Assembly (NCBI RefSeq): GCF_003255815.1
Contig: NC_037680.1
Location: 27,332,326 to 27,396,325 of the forward strand
Source: Theropithecus gelada
Taxonomy: Eukaryota; Chordata; Mammalia; Primates; Cercopithecidae
Length of the DNA: 64,000 nucleotides
Reading direction: 5' to 3'
Part shown: one piece after another, positions 12,154-22,851 of the stretch
Numbering within the stretch: the stretch's first letter is position 1
Layout of the letters: each line of letters begins with the position of its first letter
Made by a program: the position numbers and the translations under genes
Notes under the pieces: model-generated
The model's database searches: none
What the model saw: the letters and a program-made list of their open reading frames with translations, nothing else
Told to the model about the DNA's origin: nothing

Positions 12154-12772
12154 TCATCCAGTATGATCCAGTGTTATTTAACCCTGGGATGCAAGAATAG
12201 TTCAAAATACACAAATCAATAAATGTGATACATCACCTTAACAGAGTGAAGGACATATCATCTCATATGGATGAAAAAAAAAAATACTTGACAAAATTCA
12301 ACATCCTTTCATGATAATAAAAACTGTCACCAAATTAGGTATAGAAGGAATGTACCTCAACACAATAAAGACTATGTATGACATTCAGCTAACATCATAC
12401 TGAATGGGAAAAGCTGAAAGCTTTCCCTCTAAGAACCAGAAAAGGACAAACATACCCACTGTTACCTGTCCTTCTCATTATAGTACTGGAAGTCCTGGCC
12501 AGCACAATTAGTCAAGAGAAAGAAATATAAAGCATCCAGATGGGTAAAGAAGAAGTGAAACTGTTGCTGTTTGCTGATAACATGATCTTATGTATAAAAA
12601 ACCCTACAGATTCTACCAAAAAACTATTAGGATAAACAAGTACAGTAAAGTTGCAGGATACAAAAAATCAACATACAGAAATCAGTAGCATTTCTATTCA
12701 CTAAGTGAACTCCCCAAGAATCAAGAAAATAATCCCATTTACAATAGCTACAAAATATTTAAGAATAAATTT

Positions 12773-14632
12773 GCCTGGGCACTGTGACTCACACCTATAA
12801 TCTGAGCACTTTGGGAGGCTGAGGTGGGAGGATCGCTTGACACCAGGAGTTTATGACCAGCCTGGACAGCATAGCAAGACCCCATCTCTATAAAGAATTT
12901 TGAAAGTTAGCCAGGTGCAGTGGCATGTTCCTGTAAATCGCAGCTACTCAGGAGGCTGAGGTGTGAGTGATGTCTGTGATGGCCTGTCTGGAACTGCCCT
13001 TGCAAAGAATACAGCTGCAGTGGGGGAGGTGCAGCCAAAGCTGGGTGCTCTGAGGAGCCTACAGGAACCAGGAACAGCAGTGCCCCGCCCTCCTGGGTGC
13101 ACCTGCAGCCACCCAGCAGTGGCTGCAGACCCTGGCATCCCTGCGCTCTCAGGGGCCTGGGAAGCCCACCCTGCCCCTGGAAGCTCCAAAACACCTGCTT
13201 CTGCTGCCTGGCCTCTCCTTGCTCCGGGTGCCTGCTCCCATTTCAGAACAAGGTTGAAGGCGAGCCGAGGCACTGTTGTGATCCAGTCAAGTGTGCACAT
13301 GCTGGGGGTGTGCAGACATGCCAACTCCCCCTGCCACCTCAGCCCCCTCTGAAACTTTGGGAGGGAGGCCTGGGGTTGGGGAAGGCAGAGGGTGGCTGGG
13401 GCAGGCCTGTAAGCACCCCTCCACAGGAATAGCCTGGGTGCCCTGGTTGACAGGATTGATGGCAGCAGGAGGCAGACAGGCTCCTGGGTAGAAAGGGGCA
13501 GGTCCCTGGTGAAGCCCCACCTTCAGACTAGGGACAGCCTGAAGCATGGGGGCTAGGCTGTCAGTTCCAGATGGAGCCCGCCAGCCAGAGTGAGAACTCA
13601 TGGTGCTTTTTCCAGACCCGCCATGGCTGCCCATGGACCAGTCACCATGTACTTCCTCCCTTCTGAAGCCCATAAAAACTCTGAACTCAGTCAGACTCAT
13701 ACAGACCGTTGGGACTACCAGCTGCGAGAAGGACCTACCCATTTCAGGTTTCCTTGGCTCTTCAAATTACCAGCCTGCAGAAAGCAGCCACCCACCATGG
13801 GTCTCCTCTCCACTGAGAGCTGGATACTCATTCGGACGACCTGCCTGCAGAAAAGAGCTACCCACTTCAGATCTCCTGAGAGCCGCCTTGTTGCTCAGTG
13901 AAGCTCCTCACTGCCTTGCTCACCCTCCAGTTGTCGGCATACCTCATTCTTGCTGGATGTTGGGACAAGAACTTGGGACCCGCCGAATGGCACGACTGAA
14001 AGAGCAGTAACAAACAGGGCTAAAACACGCGCCCCACTCACCACAATGCGGGCGACGAGAAAGAGAGACAAGCTGTGGCCCTTCTGGGAGTCCAGACCAG
14101 GGCCAGTGCTGTGACACCCTCTTTGGGGCTCTGTGTATCCTAGCGTCTCCAAGCTTCCAGGCGCCACTGTGTTCCCAGGTGTCTGCGGTGGAAACTGCTT
14201 GCGGTATGCCTGGTTCAGCCATAGCCTTGCACGGAGCAGGCACCTGTGCCACTGCCTGGGGCAGCCCACCCTGCTGCAGCCAGCATGCCTGGCTCTACGC
14301 AGCAGTCGGCCCCCACACTTGCTCATACACCCGTTGGCACTCCGTGCCAGGCTCACCCTTGGCAAGTGTGGGATCTGGGCCGGTATCATGAGCTGACCTC
14401 AATCTGCATGTGCAAGTGGGCAGAATGAGCCCAGTGGGCCTGAGCAAAATTCAGGAAAAGGTGCCACTAGCCACAGAGGTTTCTGGCTGGCAAAGTGACA
14501 TCCCGAGGATCCCATGATAGGAGGTTTGCTTGTGCCCAGCAGTAAAGAGGCTACAGTGAGCTATGATCCTACTCCTGCACTCCAGCTTAGATGACAAAGC
14601 AAGACTCTGTCTCATAAATAAATAAATAAATC
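12773..14632 (+). mobile_element. AluJ SINE, split by an LTR
   Basis: The left piece (12773 to about 12962) covers the left arm and the start of the right arm, up to 'aggaggctgaggtg'. The right piece (about 14516-14632) resumes at 'ggaggtttgcttgtgcccag' and continues through 'gctacagtgagctatgatcc' to an (ATAA)n-type tail. The two pieces meet in Alu coordinates. The Alu therefore inserted into the old L1 first and the LTR then inserted into the Alu. Confidence 0.85.
12963..14515 (+). mobile_element. ERV1-class LTR, solitary, nested in AluJ
   Basis: This is a GC-rich block of about 1.55 kb, quite unlike its surroundings. It reads like a gammaretrovirus-type LTR in sense orientation: a U3 with 'gcaggtccctggtgaagccc', a TATA-like 'cccataaaaactc' at about 13668, 'ctctccactgagagctgg', a degenerate poly(A) signal near 13895, then 'gttgggacaagaacttggga' and a long U5-like tail. 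No gag, pol or env sequence is attached, so I read it as a solo LTR. Subfamily is uncertain (LTR1/LTR8/LTR15/HUERS-P-like by eye). Exact ends and target duplication are not resolved; the first ~490 bp may be U3 or adjoining provirus. Overlapping open frames here reflect GC content. Confidence 0.65.
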
Positions 14633-16594
14633 TAACTACACAGGTACACTGAAAACTAAAACATTGATGAAAGAAACTGAAGAAGACATAAATAAATGGA
14701 AAGATATCCTATGTTTATGCATTGAAGAAACTAATATTCTTAAAATGCTCCTATTACCCAAAATTATCTACAGATTCAATGCAAGCCATATCAAAATTCC
14801 AACATCATTTTTCATAGAAATAGATTAAGAAATCCTAAAATTTTATATGGAGCCACAACAAAAACTTGCATAGCCAAAGCAATCATGAGCAAAAGAATCA
14901 AAGCTGGAGGCATCACACTGCCTGAATTCAAATTGTACTACAAACCTATAGTAATTAAAAATACTGTAGTACTGGAAAAAAAATTAAAATTAAAATGAAC
15001 ACATCCCCAATGGACTGGAATAGAGAGCTTAGAAATGAGTCTAAGCATGTATGGTCAATTGATTCATGACAAAGATGTCAACAATAAGCAATGGCAAAGG
15101 ATAGTCTCTTGAATAAATGATGTTGGGGAAAGCTGGATATTCACATATAGAAGAACGAAATTGGACCCTTATCTCACTCCATATGCAAAAGTCAACTCAA
15201 AATGCATTGAAGACTTAAGTGTTAAGACCAGAAACTGTAAAACTACTAGAAGAAAACTTAGGGGGGAAACTGCAAAATTGGAGTGGGTATTGATTTTTTG
15301 GACTTAGACCCCAAAACTGCAGGCAACAAAAACAAAAATAGATAAAGGGATTATATCAAATGAAAAAGCTTCTGTACAGCAAAGGAAACAATGTGCAGAG
15401 ACAGCCTACAGATTGGGAGAAAATATTTTCAAGTCATACATTGGATAAGGGGTTAATGTCCAAAATATATAATAAGCTCAAACACCTGAATAGCAAGAAA
15501 ATTAAAAATAATAATAATAATTTAAAAAAACATTAAAAATGAGAAAAGGACCTGAATATACATTTCTCAAAAAAAGACATACAAAAGTCCAACTGATATA
15601 TGAAAAACTTCTCAACATTGCTAATCATTCAGGAAATACAAATTAAATCTGCAATGACATATAATTTCACACCTCTCAGAATGACCATTACCAAAAAAAA
15701 AAAAAATACAAAAGATAACAAATGTTGACAACGATGTAAAGAAAAGGAAACCTTTGTACTCTGTTGGTGGAAATGTACACGTGTGGAAAACTATGTGACG
15801 CTTCCTCGAAAAACTAAAAATAGGATTATCTTATGATTCAGCAATCCCATTTGTGGATATTCACCCAAAACATTTTAAATTAGTTTGTTTTAAGAGATGT
15901 CTGCACTTCCATGTTCTCTGCAGAACTGTTCACAATAGCCAAGTTACAGAATCAAACTAAGATGATGAATGGATAAAGAAAAAGTAGAGTATGGTAAAAT
16001 TCAAAATTGCTAAGAGAGTAAATTTCAAATATTCTCACCACAAAGAATATTAAATATTTGAGGGGCGCATGTTTACTGGCTTCATTTAGGTTTTTTGCAT
16101 CGTAATCATAAATCATAACTTCACTTTGTATTTTATAAATATATATAGCTATTGTGAAAATACAATAAAACATTGAGATTGCAGTCATAGTTTAAGAAGG
16201 TATAATTTTTATAAGAGAATTGAAAATGTTTTAAAACCGCAAATTTATATCTCAGTATTGAACCATACTTAATGATCTTAATGTGATTAGGCACATAGAA
16301 TATTACATTTAGAAGCAAGACCAAGGTTTTAAGAAAACTCTTTGTATCATAGAGACCTTATTATTTAGATTGCACAGGAATAATAGAATGTATGTAGAGC
16401 TAAGTGGAGCTTAGTAATCGTCTTTTTTGTGAGGAAGAAGAAAAGTTGGAAGTGGAGCACCATGGCATTCTGTTTGCAGATGGAAAACCTGACAAAAGAT
16501 ATCTTCATATTAATTTCTGAGGCTTCCAGAGTTATTGGAGATTTTAGGTTACTAGATGGGGCCTTCAGGAAATATCATAGTTAATTTGTAGACT

Positions 16595-16812
16595 GCTGGA
16601 GTTTGAAATCCAGTTCTTCCAGTTATTAGCTATGGAACCTTGGATAAGTTACGTGATCTATGTTCCTCACTTTCTTTATCTGTAAAATATAGATGATAAT
16701 AGCACTTCTTTATTTTCTACTTTTTAAGAACATAAGCACTTCTTAAGATTGTTGTGAGAATTAACTATACTACTTATAATTTAGAACTCAGTAAATGTTA
16801 GCTATTATTTAC
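16595..16812 (+). repeat. MIR SINE
   Basis: The MIR order is clear: 'tgaaatccagttcttcc', 'agttattagctatggaacc', 'ttggataagttacgtgat', 'tttatctgtaaaatatag', 'gttgtgagaatta', 'actcagtaaatgttagctat'. It is interrupted by a short insertion near 16710-16740. Confidence 0.75.
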
Positions 16813-17310
16813 TATATTTAAAAGCAAGAAATAAGTTTTAGTAATTTATATGACAAATGTTAGTGATACTTAACAATGCCTATTATCTGGAAACTTGTAT
16901 TTTTAATAATTAGAGATTAATATGATTGAATTATTTTGTGATATAGACTATTTGTGATTTACAGAGCTATTGGTTCTTATTAAAATATGTTGGAAAACAT
17001 AAACTGCAATGATAAACTGTCGATTGATTTGAATTTGTAGAAAATCTGAAATCTTTAGCATTACATGCATGTAAAAAGAATACTTTATTAAGAGTACTTC
17101 AAACTAGGTAAGGAAGATAAGAGCTAAAGTATAGTTTTCTTTTTGGTTTAGTAGTTTTTAAGGTCTCCATTCTTGTTATGTATAACAAAGACTCAGATAA
17201 TTACCTCTGTTTATTAGAGTTTTTTTCAGAAAAAAAAAATCTTAAATGGTATATGTCTATGAATGTATTTTTATTGCAAAGTATTTGGGGACCTGTTTAT
17301 AAGAATTTTC

Positions 17311-17620
17311 TTTCTTTTTTTTATTTTTTTTTTTTTGAGACAGAGTCTTGCTGTGTTGCCCAGGCTAGATTGTAGTGGCATGATCTCGGCTCACTGCATC
17401 CTCTGCCTCCTGGATTCAAGAGATCGATTCTCCCATCTCAGCCTCCTGAGTAGCTGGGATTGTAGGCGCACACACCACACTCAGATAATTTTTGTATTGT
17501 TAGTAGAGACAGGGTTTCACCAAGTTGACCAGGCTGTTCTCAAACTCCTGACCTCAGGTGATCCACCTGCCTCGGCCTCCCAAAGTGCTGGGATTACAGG
17601 CGTGAGCCACTATGCCCAGC
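17311..17620 (-). mobile_element. AluS-like SINE, antisense
   Basis: Poly(T), then 'gagacagagtcttgctgtg', 'gatctcggctcactgc', 'agcctcctgagtagctggg', ending in 'gccactatgcccagc'. An imperfect 10-bp target duplication flanks it: aagaattttc at 17301-17310 and aacaattttc at 17621-17630. Confidence 0.93.
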
Positions 17621-17674
17621 AACAATTTTCAAAACTAAAACATTAACAGCCTATTTCATGTTATTTTTAGTAGC

Positions 17675-17677
17675 TGT

Positions 17678-17735
<58 letters not shown>
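17675..17735. repeat. Compound (TG)n(AG)n microsatellite
   Basis: About 13 TG units pass directly into about 17 AG units. The first half can adopt Z-DNA and the second is a homopurine/homopyrimidine tract able to form a triplex. It lies about 50 bp downstream of the Alu and is not its tail. Confidence 0.95.
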
Positions 17736-17737
<2 letters not shown>

Positions 17738-18229
17738 ATTCAAGACTTTCTTTATAAAATTTTTGACTTTGTATTTAAACAGAAAATGAAGCTAGAAGTG
17801 CTTCTCCCCAGCCCGCCACCCCCACTAACTTAAGGAAGAAAAAAAAAATTAATTCTGAGCCATGAAGGGAATGTTTCTAGTTATATGTGAGGTTTTCAGT
17901 AAAATTTTCATTACGGAATATAACATTTCTCTCTTTTTTTGCCACAGTATTTTATTGATTGTCTACCTACACAGTTTACCTAAGAGGATAGCAAAGCTTA
18001 CAAAAGATATAATCCATAAACATTATTTTAATATGCCTACATTGATTTATTGCTGAAGTCCTATTTACTATATGTTCAAAGTTCCTAAGCCAGTGGATCT
18101 CGGGATTATCTTTAATGATTAGAAATATAATCTTAGAAAACTCAAGAAGTATTTACATAAATGCTAATAATGAGAGTCTAGTAATAGCATTCATATGTGT
18201 GCTTTACATCACAATTCTACATGAACTGC

Positions 18230-18345
18230 AGATCTACGTTATAATCAAGATGCCTATAAAAAATAGAGAATCTGCCTCAGCCTACTTCTGAACCAGAACT
18301 GTGGGCAAGCACCTGGGGTTCTATATTTTAAAGTACTACTTTGGT
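18230..18345. repeat. Possible hAT-Charlie fragment (MER5A-like)
   Basis: 'gatgcctataaaaaatagag', 'tctgcctcagcctacttctg' and 'agcacctggggttctat' follow the layout of MER5A-type elements (short A-rich stretch, CCTACTGAATCAGAA-like core, CCAGG/CCTGG arm). The match is weak and I did not find both terminal repeats. Confidence 0.35.
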
Positions 18346-18592
18346 CCTTAAGTGCATTACAGTTAGAGATTCACTCCAGCTACCAATTACATCATGCTTG
18401 CATCCTTGCACCTAAGATGTTACATGGTCATTGAGTATGTTTGTGTGTATCATGGAAGCTTTCAAATCATTTTGACATTTAGTATTTGTATTAGAAGTAA
18501 CTCAGTATTTTTCATAGACATCTGTCAATAGTATTTTTGGAAGTTAATGTCTTATTAATATGTAGAAACTAAGCTAAATAGTTGCAGTGAAA

Positions 18593-18700
18593 TTGTTTCT
18601 CAACTGGAGAAAAAGATATCCTTCCTTCATGCTTTTTAAAAATACCTGAGCCCTGGCCCTACCTCATACTAATTAAATGATAACATGTAAAGAATATGCT
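18593..18700 (+). repeat. Possible MER20-like hAT fragment
   Basis: 'gtttctcaactgg', then 'ctttttaaaaatacctgagccctggcccta', then 'ctaattaaatgataac' resembles the 5' half of MER20 (terminal motif, A-rich stretch, GGCCCCAC core). It is fragmentary; the second half is missing or unrecognisable. Confidence 0.4.
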
Positions 18701-18710
18701 GAGTGTGAAT

Positions 18711-18749
18711 ATATTTTATTTTATTTTATTTTATTATTATTTTTTTTTG
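18711..18749. repeat. (TTTTA)n low-complexity tract
   Basis: About five TTTTA-type units followed by a T run. Confidence 0.85.
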
Positions 18750-19065
18750 GTGTCCAGAATAACTTGTTGGTTTTATTTTTCATTTTCAACATAAATATCA
18801 ACTGCCACTGTGTAATTGAATCACAAACATATTTGAATTCAGGAATTTTATACTGAAATATTTCTCTGTGAGCAAATCCCATCTCACCAAACAGAAAGCT
18901 TTTGTTACTGTTTGTGTGTTCTAAAAGCGAGAAAGCCTTATGTTATATAATTCTCTGTTGGGTATTTTATGAATCTGTATACTTTTTTGTTCCACTCCCC
19001 TCTCATTTTTGTATTCCTCAAAATATCTAGGACAGCATTTTTGCATGCTTGTATACATTTAAGAA

Positions 19066-19303
19066 TATAGCATAGTGGTTAAAAACTTGGCTTCTGCAAC
19101 CAGACTGCTTAGGTTCAAATCTTGGCTCCATAATCTTTAGTGCTATGACCTTTGCGATTCACTCAAACCTCCTGTGCCTTGGATTTCTCATCTGTAAACT
19201 GGAAGGTGGATTAACTGTTGTGGATTAAATGAGTCAGCACATGTAGAGCACTTCAAGTAGTAGCTGTTACATATCAGACTCTTAGTAAACATTAGCTAGT
19301 ATT
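19066..19303 (+). repeat. MIR SINE, well preserved
   Basis: It contains most MIR landmarks in order: 'tagcatagtggttaaaaact', 'ggcttctgcaaccagactgc', 'ttaggttcaaatcttggctc', 'tctcatctgtaaactgg', 'gtggattaaatgagtcagca', 'agtaaacattagctagtatt'. It is one of the best MIR copies in the window. An AluY inserted just downstream. Confidence 0.88.
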
Positions 19304-19319
19304 ATTTTTAACAAGTACT

Positions 19320-19607
19320 GCCGGGCGCGGTGGCTCACGCCTGTAATCCCAGCACTTTGGGAGGCCGAGGCGGGTGGATCACAAGGTCAGGAGATCGAGA
19401 CCATGGTGAAACCCCGTCTCTACTAAAAATAGAAAAAATTAGCCGGGTGCAGCGGCGGGCGCCTGTAGTCCCAGCTACTCGGGAGGCTGAGGCAGGAGAA
19501 TGGCGTGAACCCGGGAGGCGGAGCTTGCAGTGAGCCGAGATTGCGCCACTGCACTCCAGCCTGGGCAACAGAGCAAGACTCCGTCTCAAAAAAAAAAAAA
19601 AAAAAAA
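19320..19607 (+). mobile_element. AluY SINE
   Basis: Full-length from 'gccgggcgcggtggctcacgcc' with the AluY-type 'gcctgtagtcccagctactc' and 'gagcttgcagtgagccgag'. About 12 bases ('cctggctaacac' in the consensus) are missing after 'gagatcgagaccat'. The target duplication acaagtact is at 19311-19319 and 19608-19616. It ends in about 19 A. Confidence 0.95.
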
Positions 19608-19884
19608 ACAAGTACTTATTAAGCACCTGTTACACTGAAACTGTGCTATGGATGCTGGGGATGCCACGATGAACAAGATAGTCATCTTTACTTTTATCAT
19701 AGAATTTAAAGTTTCGTGAAATATTCAGGCAAACACACGGGTCATTGTAATACAGCATGATAACTGCTATCATAGGGTAGTGTGCGGTGCCACAATTGCC
19801 TAATGGAGGACACCTTACCAGAATAAGGGTATCAGGAAAGTTTTTCTGGTCTAAGCAGTGTCTAAGCTGAGATCTGAAGGATGG

Positions 19885-20086
19885 TGATACAGCTTGTACC
19901 CTCCAAATCTCATGTTGAACTTTGATCCCCAGTGTTGAAAGGGGGGTCCAGTGGGAGGTGTTTGGGTTATGGAGGTGGATCCCTCATGAATGGCTTTGTC
20001 ATTCTTGTGGGACTGAGTGAGTTCACACTCTTATTCCCATGAGATCTTGGTGTTAAAAAGAGTCTGCCACCTTCCTCCCACCATTT
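19885..20086 (+). mobile_element. ERVL-MaLR LTR (MST-like), 3'-truncated
   Basis: It starts 'tgatacagcttgtaccctcc' and continues 'aaatctcatgttgaacttt', 'gtgggaggtgtttgggttat', 'gatccctcatgaatggctt', 'catgagatcttggtgtta'. The R/U5 half is missing; the next recognisable element is an antisense L1. The missing half does not reappear on the far side of that L1, so it is not a simple interruption. Confidence 0.75.
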
Positions 20087-20115
20087 CTTTATTTTTTTTT
20101 TTAATTCCTTCCTTC

Positions 20116-21240
20116 TTTTTTTTTTAAAGGATTTTTATTATTTTTTATTTTTTTAATTATACTTTAAGTTCTAGAGTACAGGTGCACAGCATGCAGGTTT
20201 GTTACATATGTATACATGTGCCATGTTGGTGTGCTGCACCCATTAACTCGTCATTTACATTAGATATATCTCCTAATGCTATCCCTCCCGCTGCCCCCAC
20301 CCCACAAAAGGCCCCGGTGTGTGATGTTCCCCACCCTGTGTCCAAGTGTTCTCATTGTTCAGTTCCCACTTATGAGTGAGAACATGCAGTGTTTGGTTTT
20401 TTGTCCTTGCGATACTTTGCTGAGAATGATGGTTTCCAGCTTCATCCATGTCCCTACAAAGGACATGACCTCATCCTTTTTATGGCTGCATAGTATTCCA
20501 TTATAGATACCACATTTTCTTAAATCCAGTCTATGATTGATAGACATTTGGGTTGGTTCCAAGTCTTTGCTGTTGTGAATAGTGCCGCAATAAACGTACG
20601 TGTGCATGTGTCTTTATAGCAGCATGATTTGGTTTTTTTTGTTTTTGTTTTTGTTTTTTTGAGACGGAGTCTCTCTCTGTCGCCCAGGCTGGAGTGCAGT
20701 GGCGCGATCTCGGCTCACTGCAAGCTCCACCTCCTGGGTTCACAGACATTCTCCTGCCTCAGCCTCCTGAGTAGCTGGGACTACAGGCGCCCGCCACCAC
20801 GCCCGGCTAATTTTTGTATTTTTAGTAGAGACGGGGTTTCACCGTGTTAGCCAGGATGGTCTCAATCTCCTGACCTCGTGATCTGCCCGCCTCTGCCTCC
20901 CAAAGTGCTGGGATTACAGGCGTGAGCCACCACGCCGGGCAAGCAGCATGATTTATAATCCTTTGGGTATATACCCAGTAATGGGATGGCTGGGTCAAAT
21001 GGTATTTCTAGTTCTAGATCCTTGAGGAATCGCCATACTGTCTTCCACAATGGTTGAACTAGTTTACAGTCCCACCAACAGTGTAAAAGCATTTCTATTT
21101 CTCCACATCCTCTCCAGCACCTGTTGTTTCCTGACTTTTTAATGATTGCCATTCTAACTGGTGTGAGATGGTATCTCATTGTGGTTTTGATTTGCATTTC
21201 TCTGGTGGCCAGTGATGATGAGCATTTTTTCATGTGTCTG
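20116..21240 (-). mobile_element. L1PA-type LINE, 5'-truncated, antisense
   Basis: T-rich tail, then 'actttaagttctagagtac', 'catgtgccatgttggtgtgc', 'tccctacaaaggacatgac', up to 'gagcattttttcatgtgtct' at 21240. It covers the 3'UTR and the last part of ORF2. The Alu at 20631-20940 interrupts it. Sequence 5' of the break is absent, as is usual for truncated L1 copies. Confidence 0.92.
20631..20940 (-). mobile_element. AluY SINE, antisense, nested in L1
   Basis: Poly(T) with G interruptions, 'gagacggagtctctctctgt', 'gcaagctccacctcctggg', ending in 'ccaccacgccgggc'. A perfect 13-bp target duplication of L1 sequence, agcagcatgattt, is at 20618-20630 and 20942-20954. This proves insertion into a pre-existing L1. 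Confidence 0.96.
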
Positions 21241-21384
21241 CTGATATTTTAAAAGCGTTTCAAGTGTTTGAATTTACAGCTGCAACTGAAAAACCGACAT
21301 CTGCTCTAATGACCAAAAGGAGCAATGATATTGCTAATCCAAAAATAATTTATGTTTGGCTTGAGAATCTCCAGTACTCAAAAC

Positions 21385-21487
21385 CACTTACTTGGGAGGA
21401 TAAGATAGGAGGATCTGTTGAGCTCAGGAGCCTAAGACCAGCCTGAGCAACATAGGGAGACCTTGTCTCAAAACAAAACAAAAACAA
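21385..21487 (+). mobile_element. Alu/FLAM fragment
   Basis: 'acttacttgggaggataaga', 'gttgagctcaggagcctaag', 'accagcctgagcaacatag', then an AAAAC-rich tail. It lacks the Alu 5' end. The 145 bases between it and the L1 to its left are unassigned. Confidence 0.7.
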
Positions 21488-22552
21488 AAACTACATACTA
21501 AAAGTATGGCACTGTAGCATCCAAATCCTGTTTCCCTAACTGCATTGTCAAGGAATTCACAATCAAGTTCTTTAGGCAAAAAACACTCTCTGGATAATCG
21601 CGTTTGTCTGTTAGAGGGAATTTTATTTAAAGGGCTTTTTTTTAATGCTAAGTTTAGCAGGTTGGTGTAAAGTACGATTGGGGAGGTTTAAGTAATAAGA
21701 GAAATAGAATTTTGAATTTTTCATGAGGACAGAATACTGAACTAATTGATTTCTATGATTTTGGCTTTTATAAGCAACTCAAGTGCAATTAAGAATATTT
21801 TTGTAATAATTTTGTGCAGGGAAACTGTTTTCTAGAATGGGGCTCTGTTCATGTAGGACATCAGAATTTATGTATTTTAAATTATATAAAAATTTTGCAT
21901 AGAAACTAGGTAGCCAGATCAAATTAGTATTATAGAAAGTACTCAACCCTGTGACATGGATCATAACATGTGTTCCACAAAATATTCTGATTCTTCTAAA
22001 GGGTAAATCCTAATGTTATTGCTGTTTGTATACATAAAATATGTCCTATAATACCCACATCCCTTTGCCCAGGCTTATTATAGAAAGTCATGGAGAATAA
22101 TTTCAGTTTTTTTATACTTAAAATAAGTGAAGCAATATCTATAATCTCAAACTCATTATATTTTCTTATGCTTCTCTTTTAGATGTACATTGAAGATGTC
22201 AGTTTCTACATGTGGGAAGTAGACATTGAAGGCTTTATGGTTTACAGACAAGATCTTTAGGAGTTAAGCACTAAAGGTAAATAGTAACTATAGCCCCATG
22301 TATAATTTCATGTAAATGGTTAGGGTTGTCACATTATAATTTGACTTGTTAAACTTGTTTACTTTTTATCACTGCCCCTAAGTTACCTCACAACTGCATT
22401 CATTCATAGTCAGACACAAATTTTTATTCTGTAATATCATCTTGACAGAAAGTATCAGATTTCATTTGTAATAAGCTGTTGATTAAAAAATGATAAATTG
22501 CAATGCACAAGTGCAAACCAGCCAAGAATAAAGAATAAAAAAAGTCACTTCT
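21488..22552. other. Unassigned single-copy-looking sequence
   Basis: About 1 kb with no repeat I recognise. It holds the exon-like segment at 22183-22276, described separately. Confidence 0.4.
22183..22276 (+). other. Exon-like segment (speculative)
   Basis: A pyrimidine-rich tract ending 'ttatgcttctcttttag' (AG at 22181-22182) is followed by 94 bases and then a good donor, 'aaag/gtaaat' (GT at 22277-22278). In one frame the segment reads 25 codons from ATG, starting MYIEDVSFYMWE and ending at a TAG, with a short remainder before the donor. I do not recognise the peptide. This could be a non-coding RNA exon, an alternative exon, or chance; splice-site look-alikes are common. Confidence 0.25.
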
Positions 22553-22845
22553 GGCCAGGTATGGTGGCTCACGCCTGTGATCCCAGCACTTTGGGAGGCC
22601 GAGGCAGTTGGATCATGAGGTCAGGAGATCAAGACCATCCTGGCTAACACGGTGAAACCCCATCTCTACTAAAAATACAAAAAATTAGCCGGGCATGGCA
22701 GCGTGCGCCTGTAGTCCTAGCTACGTGGGAAGCTGAGGCAAGAGAATGGCATGAAACTGGGAAGCGGAGCTTGTGGTGAACTGAGATCGCGCCACTGCAC
22801 TGTAGCCTGGGCAACAGAGCAAGACTGCATCTCAAAAAATAAAAA
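22553..22845 (+). mobile_element. Alu SINE (AluY/S-like)
   Basis: From 'ggccaggtatggtggctcac' to 'caagactgcatctcaaaa' with an A-rich tail. Many CpG positions have decayed. An imperfect target duplication, aaaaaagt(c/a)act, lies just before it (ending about 22550) and after its tail. Confidence 0.93.
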
Positions 22846-22851
22846 CTAAAA

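Larger units (their letters stand above)
11362..16150 (+). mobile_element. Old LINE-1 (L1MA/L1P-age), several insertions
   Basis: Sense-strand ORF2 begins inside the reverse-transcriptase region ('gacattacaactga', 'agcccaggacctgatggc', 'ctgataccaaagcc'). It passes 'tgtttgctgataacatgat' (a decayed FADD site near 12570) and resumes after the nested elements at about 14640. It ends near 15990 in 'aatggataaagaaaaag', followed by an L1MA-like 3'UTR ('aaattgctaagagagta', 'atattctcaccac') to about 16150. Multiple stops and indels make it inactive. It is 5'-truncated. Confidence 0.85.

Noticed and set aside
12907..14428. A cluster of overlapping 60-164 codon frames on both strands, resembling a GC-rich gene or CpG-island exon
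   Set aside because: The block matches an LTR with U3, TATA-like and R features, and the frames overlap in all phases, as expected from low stop frequency in GC-rich DNA. No retroviral or host protein motif is seen.
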